Source: a bacterium UBP10_UBA1149 (GTDB lineage Bacteria > Desulfobacterota > Binatia > UBA1149). Taken from it: DNA of 7,965 nt. The notes under the pieces were generated by a model that had not been told where the DNA came from, ran no database searches, and was given only the letters and a program-made list of their open reading frames with translations. The stretch covers positions 10,650 through 18,614 of the forward strand of contig DBZX01000058.1 in assembly GCA_002311335.1 (NCBI GenBank). Reading direction: 5' to 3'. The position numbers and the translations under genes are program-made. Positions 1 through 5,573 of this stretch are shown in pieces. How positions within the stretch are numbered: the stretch's first letter is position 1; every line of letters starts with the position of its first letter.

Positions 1-12
1 CGCCGCCGGGAC

Positions 13-633
13 TCAATCGCCGCGCTGTTTCTTGGCAATCACCTTGAGCGGAAAAGCGACGCCGCCCGGGAGACCCTTGGGAGTACACACGCCGTCGCCG
101 GCACCCAGGACGCTGTCGCATTCGCTGTCAACACGACAAGCGCCGATCAGTAGCCCCGCAGTACAGGTAGCATCGTTTGAAAAACTCTCGTCGATGACGA
201 CCGCCGAGCAGGCAATGCGCTTGCTGTTGCTCACGATTCTAGCCGAACCACCGCGTATGTTGGGTGGAAGGCCCGAGATCACTTCGTCCTCGCTCAAAAC
301 CTTGGTGTTGTCGGTGCCCACTGTGAATGTGCCGCCTATGGGAACGTCCCCGGCGCCGTTGCCCGTGGGATCGCTCACGTCGTTAAGAGGCGAACCACCT
401 ATGGAGTCAAAAATCTCTATACCTATCCTTATGGTCATACTGTCCAGGGAGGTGCAGGTAAACACCGTTTCCATACCGTTGTTGTGGATCACGTTGGGCA
501 CGTAATAAATCGTACGCGCTGCCTTGCCGCCGAAAAGCGGCTTGGGGCTGTCCACCACTCCCGAGTAAGCCGGCGCCGCCAGCAAGCCAACAACGGCCAC
601 CGAACAAATAATTCTCATAGCTGTTTTCATCAT
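13..633 (-). CDS. Secreted Cys-rich protein of unknown function
   Basis: A 206-residue protein I cannot assign to a named family. The N-terminus is a convincing Sec signal peptide: basic MMKTAMR, a hydrophobic core at about residues 8-20, and an A-Y-S cleavage box at 22-24. The mature part looks like a beta-rich exported domain with alternating hydrophobic stretches, a Gly/Asp/Asn-rich middle at 79-110 and no membrane segment. It holds six cysteines (60, 142, 157, 166, 172, 183). The last four cluster in a C..DSECD...GDGVC tail, suggesting disulfides or a small metal-binding knot. A ribosome site AGGAGA (638-643) lies 5 bases before the first ATG (633) and 8 before a second in-frame ATG (630), so either may be used. 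GC over bases 1-600 is about 59% by hand count, lower than in the transporter genes. It lies alone, downstream of the P450 on the same strand but separated by about 400 bases. The coding call is firm; the function is unknown. Confidence 0.8.
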   Translation of the reverse strand: MMKTAMRIICSVAVVGLLAAPAYSGVVDSPKPLFGGKAARTIYYVPNVIHNNGMETVFTCTSLDSMTIRIGIEIFDSIGGSPLNDVSDPTGNGAGDVPIGGTFTVGTDNTKVLSEDEVISGLPPNIRGGSARIVSNSKRIACSAVVIDESFSNDATCTAGLLIGACRVDSECDSVLGAGDGVCTPKGLPGGVAFPLKVIAKKQRGD

Positions 634-1036
634 CTATTCTCCTGCAGAAATCCTACTTCACTGCCCCAGCCCCTGGGGCAACTGACACATTTACTAACAT
701 ATCCCGCACCCCGCTGACCAGGGTAAAAACCGCTATTTCCCACCCATGTGGGTAAAAAATCAGCTAAAAAGAGCTTCCCTCGCCGGGCCTCCCTGAAGCC
801 ACACATCCGCCACCCAAAAACTGCAACTCTCGTGCCACGGGGCTCCCCCCATCCGGGTGTGAGCAACGCGCAAGGCGACGGGCAGTGGTAATGAGCTGTG
901 CGCGATGTTGACGACCGCGGGTGCGCATTGGCCTGCGTGGTAACCGCGCAAGGGAGCGATAAGCGCTTGCCGAACGGCGATAAAATGTCGTCCGCCGTAG
1001 CGCAGCTAAGGGACAGCAGACCAGGCGGGCAGCCGG
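634..1036. other. Gene-free intergenic stretch with hairpin and repeats
   Basis: About 400 bases between the 3' end of the P450 gene and the 5' end of the secreted-protein gene. Small open frames exist on both strands, but their translations are Trp/Gly/Arg/Cys-rich and lack family-like character. I see no tRNA, riboswitch or insertion-sequence end that I recognise. The part at 690-770 is visibly AT-richer than its surroundings and should contain the minus-strand promoter of the secreted protein, although I could not find a convincing -35/-10 pair. Structure that can be seen: a GC-rich inverted repeat at 662-680, two GGGTAAAAA copies at 721-729 and 750-758, a CCCAC/GTGGG hairpin at 739-752, the palindrome AAGCGCTT at 961-968, and ACGGCG/CGCCGT arms at 974-998. 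Confidence 0.6.
662..680. repeat. Perfect 8-bp inverted repeat in leader of secreted protein
   Basis: TGCCCCAG (662-669) and CTGGGGCA (673-680) are exact reverse complements separated by CCC. The centre lies about 38 bases upstream of the minus-strand start at 633. No T-run follows on either strand, so it does not look like an intrinsic terminator. It could be an operator or a leader hairpin of the secreted-protein mRNA. The symmetry is seen directly; its role is inference. Confidence 0.5.
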
Positions 1037-2230
1037 TCAGGCGGCCAGGCTCACCGGCAGGTGGGTGATGCCGGTTATGAAGTTGGACGGCCTCCGCGGG
1101 GGTGGCCCATCGCCAACCAGCCGCAGGCCCGGCATGGCGCGGGCCACTTCCTCGAACATTACGCGCAGTTCGAGACGGGCCAGGCTCGCGCCCAGGCAGA
1201 AGTGCGGCCCCCAGCCAAAAGCGATGTGCTCGTTGGGGTGCCGGCCGATGTTAAAATCCATGGGCCGCTCGAAGGCGCGCTCGTCGCGATTGGCTGAATC
1301 GTAGAGCAGCAGCAGCTTCTCGCCCTCTTCTATCGTCTGCCCGTGCAGCTCTACATCCCGGGTGGCGGTGCGCGCCATGTTCTTGATCGGAGTCACCCAG
1401 CGCAGCATCTCCTCTACGGCCATCGGTATGCGCGACTGGTCTTCTACCAGGGCCGCGAACAGTTCGGGCTTGCGCAGCAGCTCGTACATGCCGCCCACTA
1501 TCACGTGGCGAGTCGTCTCGTCGCCACCCACGAGCAGCAACAACGACTCGTACAGCAGTTGCTCTTCGCTCAGTTTCTTGCCGTCGATCTCGGCGTGCAC
1601 CAGGATGCTGATGAGATCGTCCTGCCTCGGCCGAGCCCGGCGGTCGGCGATCACCTTCTGCTCGTAGTCTGTATACTCGAACATCGTCAGCGCGGCCTTT
1701 TCCATCTGCACGGGATCGTTGGCCGAGGCTCCGCACACCAGCTCGTCGGACCATCGCAGCAGGGTCGCGTGGTCGGCCGGGTCTATGCCCAGCATGTCGC
1801 CTATGACGATGAGCGGCAGCCACGCGGCAAAATCCATCACGAAGTCGAACTCACCCTTGCTGACGGCCTTGTCGATGAGGCCGCGGCAGATCTCGCGTAT
1901 GCGCGGTTCGCGGGCCTGCACCTGGCGAACGGTGAAGCCCTTGTTGACCAGTCCGCGGCGCTTCTTGTGCTCGGGATCGTCGAGGTCGATCAGGTGTGGC
2001 AGCGGCGGCGTGGCCGGCCTGATGCCACCGGTGTTCGAAAAAGTTTCGGGATCCTTGGCCACCTTGAGTATGTCGTTGTAACGGCTGATACCCCATATTC
2101 CCGACGGCTCATCCCAGTAAGCGGGCGCGTTGTCGCGCATCCAGCGGTAGGTATCAAAAGGCTCACGCTCGTAGAACGTGCCCTCGATGAGTTCGACGTC
2201 GGGATTAATCGGGTGGTCTGTCTGGGCCAT
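1037..2230 (-). CDS. Cytochrome P450, CYP142-like
   Basis: A full-length 397-residue soluble bacterial cytochrome P450, a haem monooxygenase that takes electrons from a ferredoxin. All hallmark motifs are present: HKKRR of the C helix (88-92), the I-helix oxygen-activation motif GGDETTR (235-241), the K-helix ExxR (E274-R277), and the haem loop FGWGPHFCLG (338-347) with Cys345 as iron ligand. FSNTGGIRP (64-72), GGDETTRH, EEMLRW..PIKNMAR and AFGWGPHFCLG closely resemble, from memory, mycobacterial CYP142, which oxidises the cholesterol side chain at C26/C27. A sterol or other branched hydrophobic substrate is therefore plausible, but the exact substrate cannot be read from sequence. The ATG at 2230 is preceded by AAGGAGA (2242-2248), spaced about 11 bases. 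It lies 41 bases downstream of the TetR-type gene on the same strand, probably one transcript. No ferredoxin or ferredoxin reductase gene is in the window. Family is near certain; subfamily is likely. Confidence 0.96.
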   Translation of the reverse strand: MAQTDHPINPDVELIEGTFYEREPFDTYRWMRDNAPAYWDEPSGIWGISRYNDILKVAKDPETFSNTGGIRPATPPLPHLIDLDDPEHKKRRGLVNKGFTVRQVQAREPRIREICRGLIDKAVSKGEFDFVMDFAAWLPLIVIGDMLGIDPADHATLLRWSDELVCGASANDPVQMEKAALTMFEYTDYEQKVIADRRARPRQDDLISILVHAEIDGKKLSEEQLLYESLLLLVGGDETTRHVIVGGMYELLRKPELFAALVEDQSRIPMAVEEMLRWVTPIKNMARTATRDVELHGQTIEEGEKLLLLYDSANRDERAFERPMDFNIGRHPNEHIAFGWGPHFCLGASLARLELRVMFEEVARAMPGLRLVGDGPPPRRPSNFITGITHLPVSLAA

Positions 2231-2271
2231 GTACGGCGTCGTCTCCTTGGATAAATTGTCTGCCGTGCAGA

Positions 2272-2916
2272 TCAGGCCGGCGGCGCGAGCCCGGCCGCGA
2301 ACACGTCCACCGCGCGGTAGAGTCGACGGGTGAGATCGCCCAGGCTGTTACCCTCGTGTTCGTCAAGCATCATGACGCCGAACAATCCGGCCAGCAGCAT
2401 GGTAACGGTTTCGTAGGCTTCGAGTCCGCTGCGCACGAGGCCGCGCTGGCTGGCTTCTTCAAGGTAGGCGGTAAGCACCATGACCAGTTCGATTTCCTTG
2501 TCGGCCAGCTCGGCGGTGTGCCTGAACACTGCCACGAACATCTCGCGCAAGAGCTCGCGGTCTTCCCGCGACAGGCACTCTACCATGGCGTGGACCACCT
2601 GGCGCAAAAACGCCTTGGGCTCGGCGCGGCTGGAAGAATCGAGTTGCCCGGCAACCTGCCGCTGGTAATCCATCAAGAGCTCGAGCAGCACGTGCTCGCG
2701 GGTAGGAAAGTGCAGGTAGAAGGTGCCGCGGGCGACGCCGGCGGTGCGCACTATGTTTTCGATCTGCGCGCCGGCCACGCCCTCGCGCTTGAACTCGGCA
2801 AGAGCTGCAACCATCAACTTGTCGCGCGTGGCCTGGCGCTTGAGTTCTCGCGGCGGGGTCTCCACTGCTGTGCTGTCGGCGGCTTGCGGCACCTGACTGA
2901 CATATGTCAGTGACAC
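2272..2916 (-). CDS. TetR/AcrR-family transcriptional regulator
   Basis: A 214-residue regulator of the usual TetR length. The N-terminal DNA-binding domain runs from about residue 28 to 80, starting with TRDKLMVAALAEFKREG. The helix-turn-helix lies around 50-70 (AQIENIVRTAG then VARGTFYLHF), with the family-typical TFY.HF..RE end. The C-terminal part (about 85-210) is all-helical with no cofactor motif, as expected for the variable ligand-binding and dimer domain. The start is uncertain. The longest frame opens with GTG at 2916, with no visible ribosome site and with a strong palindrome inside its first codons. Internal GTG codons at 2892 and 2865 would still leave the whole DNA-binding domain intact and free the palindrome to act as operator. 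It is probably co-transcribed with the P450 and diverges from the importer operon, so it may control one or both. Its ligand is unknown. Confidence 0.93.
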   Translation of the reverse strand: MSLTYVSQVPQAADSTAVETPPRELKRQATRDKLMVAALAEFKREGVAGAQIENIVRTAGVARGTFYLHFPTREHVLLELLMDYQRQVAGQLDSSSRAEPKAFLRQVVHAMVECLSREDRELLREMFVAVFRHTAELADKEIELVMVLTAYLEEASQRGLVRSGLEAYETVTMLLAGLFGVMMLDEHEGNSLGDLTRRLYRAVDVFAAGLAPPA

Positions 2917-2926
2917 TCGTCAGTCA
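2894..2926. promoter_or_regulatory. Nested inverted repeats, candidate TetR operator
   Basis: ACTGACATATGTCAGT (2896-2911) is a perfect 16-base palindrome. Around it, TGACTGAC (2894-2901) and GTCAGTCA (2919-2926) form a second exact inverted repeat with a 17-base spacer. GTCAGT occurs at 2906-2911 and again at 2919-2924, 13 bases apart. Dyads of this size between a TetR-type gene and a divergent operon are the usual place for autoregulatory operators in this family. The symmetry is seen directly; the regulator-operator pairing is inference. Confidence 0.6.
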
Positions 2927-2927
2927 A
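2899..2927 (-). promoter_or_regulatory. Possible promoter of the regulator-P450 unit
   Basis: On the minus strand, TTGACT (2927-2922) matches five of six bases of a sigma-70 -35 box. Seventeen bases later comes TATGTC (2904-2899), a weak -10 with three of six matches. It overlaps the palindromes, the expected arrangement for self-repression. Transcription would start near 2892, which would favour a downstream (possibly leaderless) translation start. The weak -10 keeps this tentative. Confidence 0.3.
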
Positions 2928-3013
2928 GAAATCGTGCTCGCCGCTGCTTGAAAAACAACGACGGCTGCCCTAGTTGCTGTCTGGCTCGCCGACTCAGAAA
3001 ATGCTCGCGCGAA

Positions 3014-3020
3014 GAGGAAA
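3014..3020 (+). promoter_or_regulatory. Ribosome binding site of the importer operon
   Basis: GAGGAAA ends 6 bases before the ATG at 3027, a good purine-rich site at normal spacing. It selects this start over the out-of-frame ATG at 3001. Confidence 0.6.
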
Positions 3021-3026
3021 GTTACC

Positions 3027-3944
3027 ATGCTGCTTTTGACGCGCGCCGCGCTGTTAGCCGCGCTGCTGGTCAGCAGCGTAAGCCCGGCCGCAAACCCTCC
3101 CCAAGCGGATCCCCCGGCTGAAGCGACCGCGCTTCGCTTCACCGCTATCCCCGACCAGAACGCCACCGAGCTCAAGGCCAGGTACAAGCCCGTGGCCGAC
3201 TACCTGGCCCGCCGCCTGGGCATAGCCGTGGAGTATGTGGCCGCGGCCGACTACCAGGCCTCGGTAGAGATGTTCAAGAACGGCGACGTGCTGCTGGCCT
3301 GGTTCGGTGGACTCACCGGTGTGCAGGCCCGCGCGGCGGTGCCCGGCGCCCACGCCATCGTGCAGGGCGCCGAAGACCCCCACTACTACAGTTACTTCAT
3401 TGCCCACCGCTCGGCGGGACTGGAACCTTCGGAGCAGTTTCCCCTGGCCATTGCCTCGTTGCCCTTCACCTTCGGTTCGGAAAGCTCGACCTCGGGGCGG
3501 CTGATGCCCGAGTACTTTCTGCGCCGCGCCACGGGCAAGTCGCCCGCAGAGTTTTTTGAGCAGGCCTACGGGTTCTCCGGTAGCCACACGCGCACGGCAG
3601 CGCTGGTGTGCTCGGGCGGCCGCATCAAGGCCGGTGTCATCAACTACCTCACCTGGGACAGCATGGTGGCAGACGGCCGCGTGGACACGCCCGACTGCCA
3701 GGTGCTGTGGAAGACCCCTGCCTACGCCGACTACAACATGACGGCCCACCCCGACATCGAGCGGCTCTTCGGCGCGGGCACGACGGCGCGGCTGGCTCGC
3801 GCGCTCATGGCCATGGACGACCCGGCATTGCTGGCGGCATTTGCCCGCAGCAGATTGATCGCCGCCAGCGACGACGAATTCGAGAGCATAGCGCGCGTGG
3901 CCCGTGAGCTGGGCCTGCTCAGGACCCGGGGGACCGCGCGCTGA
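3027..3944 (+). CDS. phnD: PhnD-like phosphonate/phosphite (or selenate) binding protein
   Basis: A 305-residue periplasmic solute-binding protein of the PhnD/PtxB type (type 2 periplasmic fold), first gene of the importer operon. A signal peptide spans about 1-22 (MLLLTR, hydrophobic core, S-P-A-A end). The mature protein begins with LRFTAIPDQNATEL (36-49), then KPVADYLARRLGI (54-66), DVLLAWFGGLTGVQ (87-100) and the family signature FGSESSTSGRLMP (149-161). The S-T-S-G turn (154-157) is where relatives hold the oxyanion through backbone and hydroxyl groups. FSGSH (183-187), IKAGVINYLTWD (200-211) and WKTPAYADYN (228-237) complete the pocket strands. IPD.N.TEL, AW.GG and FGS.SSTSG.LMP also fit a clade I recall as putative selenate-binding proteins (TIGR04553), so the substrate is open: phosphonate, phosphite, phosphate or selenate. 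No C-P lyase, phosphonatase or selenium gene is nearby. Fold and role are near certain; substrate is not. Confidence 0.9.
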   Translation: MLLLTRAALLAALLVSSVSPAANPPQADPPAEATALRFTAIPDQNATELKARYKPVADYLARRLGIAVEYVAAADYQASVEMFKNGDVLLAWFGGLTGVQARAAVPGAHAIVQGAEDPHYYSYFIAHRSAGLEPSEQFPLAIASLPFTFGSESSTSGRLMPEYFLRRATGKSPAEFFEQAYGFSGSHTRTAALVCSGGRIKAGVINYLTWDSMVADGRVDTPDCQVLWKTPAYADYNMTAHPDIERLFGAGTTARLARALMAMDDPALLAAFARSRLIAASDDEFESIARVARELGLLRTRGTAR

Positions 3945-3949
3945 ATCCG

Positions 3950-4714
3950 ATGCTCGAAATCAACGACCTGCGCGTAGACTACGACGGCAGGACGGTGCTC
4001 GCAGTTGACCACCTGGCGATGGCTCCCGGCGAGTGCGTGGCCGTGGTCGGCCCCAGTGGCGCGGGCAAAACCACGCTGCTGAGATCCTGCAACGGCACCG
4101 TGCCCGCCGCTGCCGGTGGCGTGGCCATCAACGGGCGCCTGCTCTCGGACATGGGTGAGCGCGAACTTCGCCGCACGCGATCCGAGCTCGCGTTCATACC
4201 GCAGGACCTCGCGCTGGTGCCCGAGCTCAGGGTGGTGGCCAACGTGTTGGCCGGCGGCTTCGGCCGCGGAGGCTTGTTGACTGCGCTGCGTGCGCTGCTC
4301 AAGCCCCGCCGCGCCGACACCCAACGTGCCTTCGAACTGCTGCAACGCGTGGGCGTGGGCGACAAGCTCTACCAGCGCAGCGACAAGCTCTCGGGCGGCG
4401 AGCAGCAACGGGTGGCCGTGGCGCGCGCGCTGTTCGGTGGCCCGCGCGTGCTGCTGGCCGACGAGCCGGTGGCCAGTGTTGACCCCGAGCGGGCGCGTGA
4501 CACCCTGGCGCTGCTGCTCGAGCTGGCCCGCGAGCAGGGTTTTGCGCTGTTGGTAAGCCTGCACAACCTCGAGCTCGCGCGCGGACTGTTCGGTCGCCTG
4601 CTGGGCCTCAGGCGCGGCCGCCTGCTGTTTGACTGCGCACCGGCAGAACTGGGTGACTACGAGCTGGAGGCGCTGTACGCGCTGGATCCGAGCGAAGATG
4701 AGCAGCGCGACTGA
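3950..4714 (+). CDS. phnC: PhnC-type ABC importer ATP-binding protein
   Basis: A complete 254-residue ABC ATPase that powers import from the cytoplasmic face. Walker A is GPSGAGKTT (34-42) with Lys40. The Q-loop Gln85 sits in FIPQD, the signature is LSGGEQQR (147-154), Walker B is VLLADEP (167-173) with catalytic Glu172, the D-loop is ASVDPE (175-180) and the switch His205 is in SLHN. The region between Q-loop and signature (NVLAGGFGR...LL at about 98-110, then LQRVGVGDKLYQRSDKLSGG) matches the PhnC pattern rather than generic amino-acid or nitrate transporters. It starts 5 bases after the binding-protein stop and its 3' end overlaps the next gene by 17 bases, so translation is probably coupled. 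No recognisable ribosome site precedes it, which fits re-initiation. All catalytic residues are intact. Confidence 0.95.
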   Translation: MLEINDLRVDYDGRTVLAVDHLAMAPGECVAVVGPSGAGKTTLLRSCNGTVPAAAGGVAINGRLLSDMGERELRRTRSELAFIPQDLALVPELRVVANVLAGGFGRGGLLTALRALLKPRRADTQRAFELLQRVGVGDKLYQRSDKLSGGEQQRVAVARALFGGPRVLLADEPVASVDPERARDTLALLLELAREQGFALLVSLHNLELARGLFGRLLGLRRGRLLFDCAPAELGDYELEALYALDPSEDEQRD

Positions 4715-5573
4715 CAGCCGCGCGGGCACGCGGCGCGCGGTGGTCGGCGCGATCGCGGCCGCTGGTCTCGCCTCGGCCGCCTTGCTCAGCGCCCAGGGCC
4801 AACTGGCGCTTCCCGGCCTCGACTCGCTCGAACTGCTCGCGCGTTTTTTCTCACATGCCCTGCGGCCGGCCCTGGACTACGGCTCGCCCTTCGTGCCGGT
4901 GGGCGCGCCACCACTGCTGCTGCAGGTAGCCACCGCCACCTGGCGAACCGTGCAGCTGGCCGTGGCCGCCATGAGCCTGGCGGTTCCAGTTGCGCTGCTG
5001 CTGGGCTTCGCGGGTGCCAGCGCCTGGTGGCGACTGCCGGGGCCTGGGGGTCGCGCCGTCTTGCGCCGCCTGGGCCCGCTGGTCTACGCGCCAGCGAGGG
5101 TCGTCATGACACTGGCGCGCTCGGTACACGAGCTGCTGTGGGCACTGCTGTTCCTGGCGGCTGTGGGCCTGAGCGACACCGCAGCCGTGCTGGCCATTGC
5201 CATCCCCTACGCCGGCACGCTGGGCAAGGTGTTCTCCGAGATGATAGACGAGGCGCCGCGCGACGCCGCCGTGCAACTGACCGGCAGCGGCGCGACCGCG
5301 GCCCAGGCCTTCTCGGTAGCGCTGTTGCCACGCGCGCTGCCCGACATGGCAGCCTACAGTTTCTATCGTTTTGAGTGCGCGCTCAGGTCGGCCGCGGTAC
5401 TCGGGTTTTTCGGCCCCGAAACGCTGGGCAAGTTCATACGACTTGCGTGGAACGAATCGCTGTACGCCGAACTGTGGACCTACCTCTACGCGCTGTTTGC
5501 CTTGATAGCAGTGAGTGACATGGCAAGCCGCGCGCTCAGGCAACGGTTTCTCGGCGAGACTCCCGCGCGATGA
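4698..5573 (+). CDS. phnE: PhnE-like ABC permease, first subunit
   Basis: A 291-residue inner-membrane permease of the phosphonate/phosphite type. I chose the ATG at 4698, which overlaps the ATPase gene by 17 bases. An upstream in-frame ATG at 4629 would add 23 Trp/Arg-rich residues that are merely the ATPase gene read out of frame. Hydrophobic segments lie near 13-32, 77-108, 129-158, 160-178 and 256-276. After the first comes a periplasmic stretch of about 45 residues (ending PFVPVGAPP), as in PhnE. The cytoplasmic coupling loop that docks to the ATPase (EAA loop) is seen at 181-214, starting EMIDEAPRDAAVQLTGSG and ending ALLPRALP. It ends in an ATGA overlap with the second permease. The two proteins are related but clearly different, suggesting a heterodimeric channel. 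The substrate follows from the binding protein and is unsettled. Confidence 0.88.
   Translation: MSSATDSRAGTRRAVVGAIAAAGLASAALLSAQGQLALPGLDSLELLARFFSHALRPALDYGSPFVPVGAPPLLLQVATATWRTVQLAVAAMSLAVPVALLLGFAGASAWWRLPGPGGRAVLRRLGPLVYAPARVVMTLARSVHELLWALLFLAAVGLSDTAAVLAIAIPYAGTLGKVFSEMIDEAPRDAAVQLTGSGATAAQAFSVALLPRALPDMAAYSFYRFECALRSAAVLGFFGPETLGKFIRLAWNESLYAELWTYLYALFALIAVSDMASRALRQRFLGETPAR

Noticed and set aside
739..752. CCCAC/GTGGG hairpin as an intrinsic terminator
   Set aside because: The stem is 5 bp, and an A-run rather than a T-run follows on the plus strand. On the minus strand it is followed by AAATAG, so it does not fit a terminator either way.
630..866. 78-residue minus-strand frame whose stop overlaps (ATGA) the secreted-protein start
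   Set aside because: The overlap is tempting as translational coupling, but the translation is Trp/Gly/Cys/Arg-rich, has no domain or ribosome site, and the downstream gene has its own good site.
985..1068. Small plus-strand open frame of about 27 codons beginning MSSAVAQLRD
   Set aside because: It has no ribosome site, runs into the antisense of the P450 end, and its Arg/Pro/Gly-rich tail mirrors GC-rich sequence.
1343..2254. 303-residue open frame on the plus strand opposite the P450
   Set aside because: It lies entirely over a P450 with every family motif. Its translation is His/Val/Gln-rich with no domain, and it is explained by the GC-rich codon use of the gene on the other strand.
2948..2976. 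Plus-strand promoter TTGAAA...TAGTTG for the importer operon
   Set aside because: The -35 is reasonable, but no acceptable -10 is found at 16-18 bases. The true promoter cannot be placed by eye.
3054..3749. 231-residue minus-strand frame opposite the binding-protein gene
   Set aside because: It is antisense to a clear PhnD-type gene, and its low-complexity Gly/Val/His translation looks non-coding.
4629..4697. Upstream start extending the first permease by 23 residues
   Set aside because: The added residues are Trp/Arg-rich and lie within the ATPase coding region, and the ATG at 4698 gives a normal permease N-terminus.
3731..4729. 332-residue open frame on the minus strand opposite the ATPase
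   Set aside because: It is a shadow of the ATPase and binding-protein genes. Its Gln/Arg/His/Ala-rich translation has no motif, signal or sensible ribosome site.
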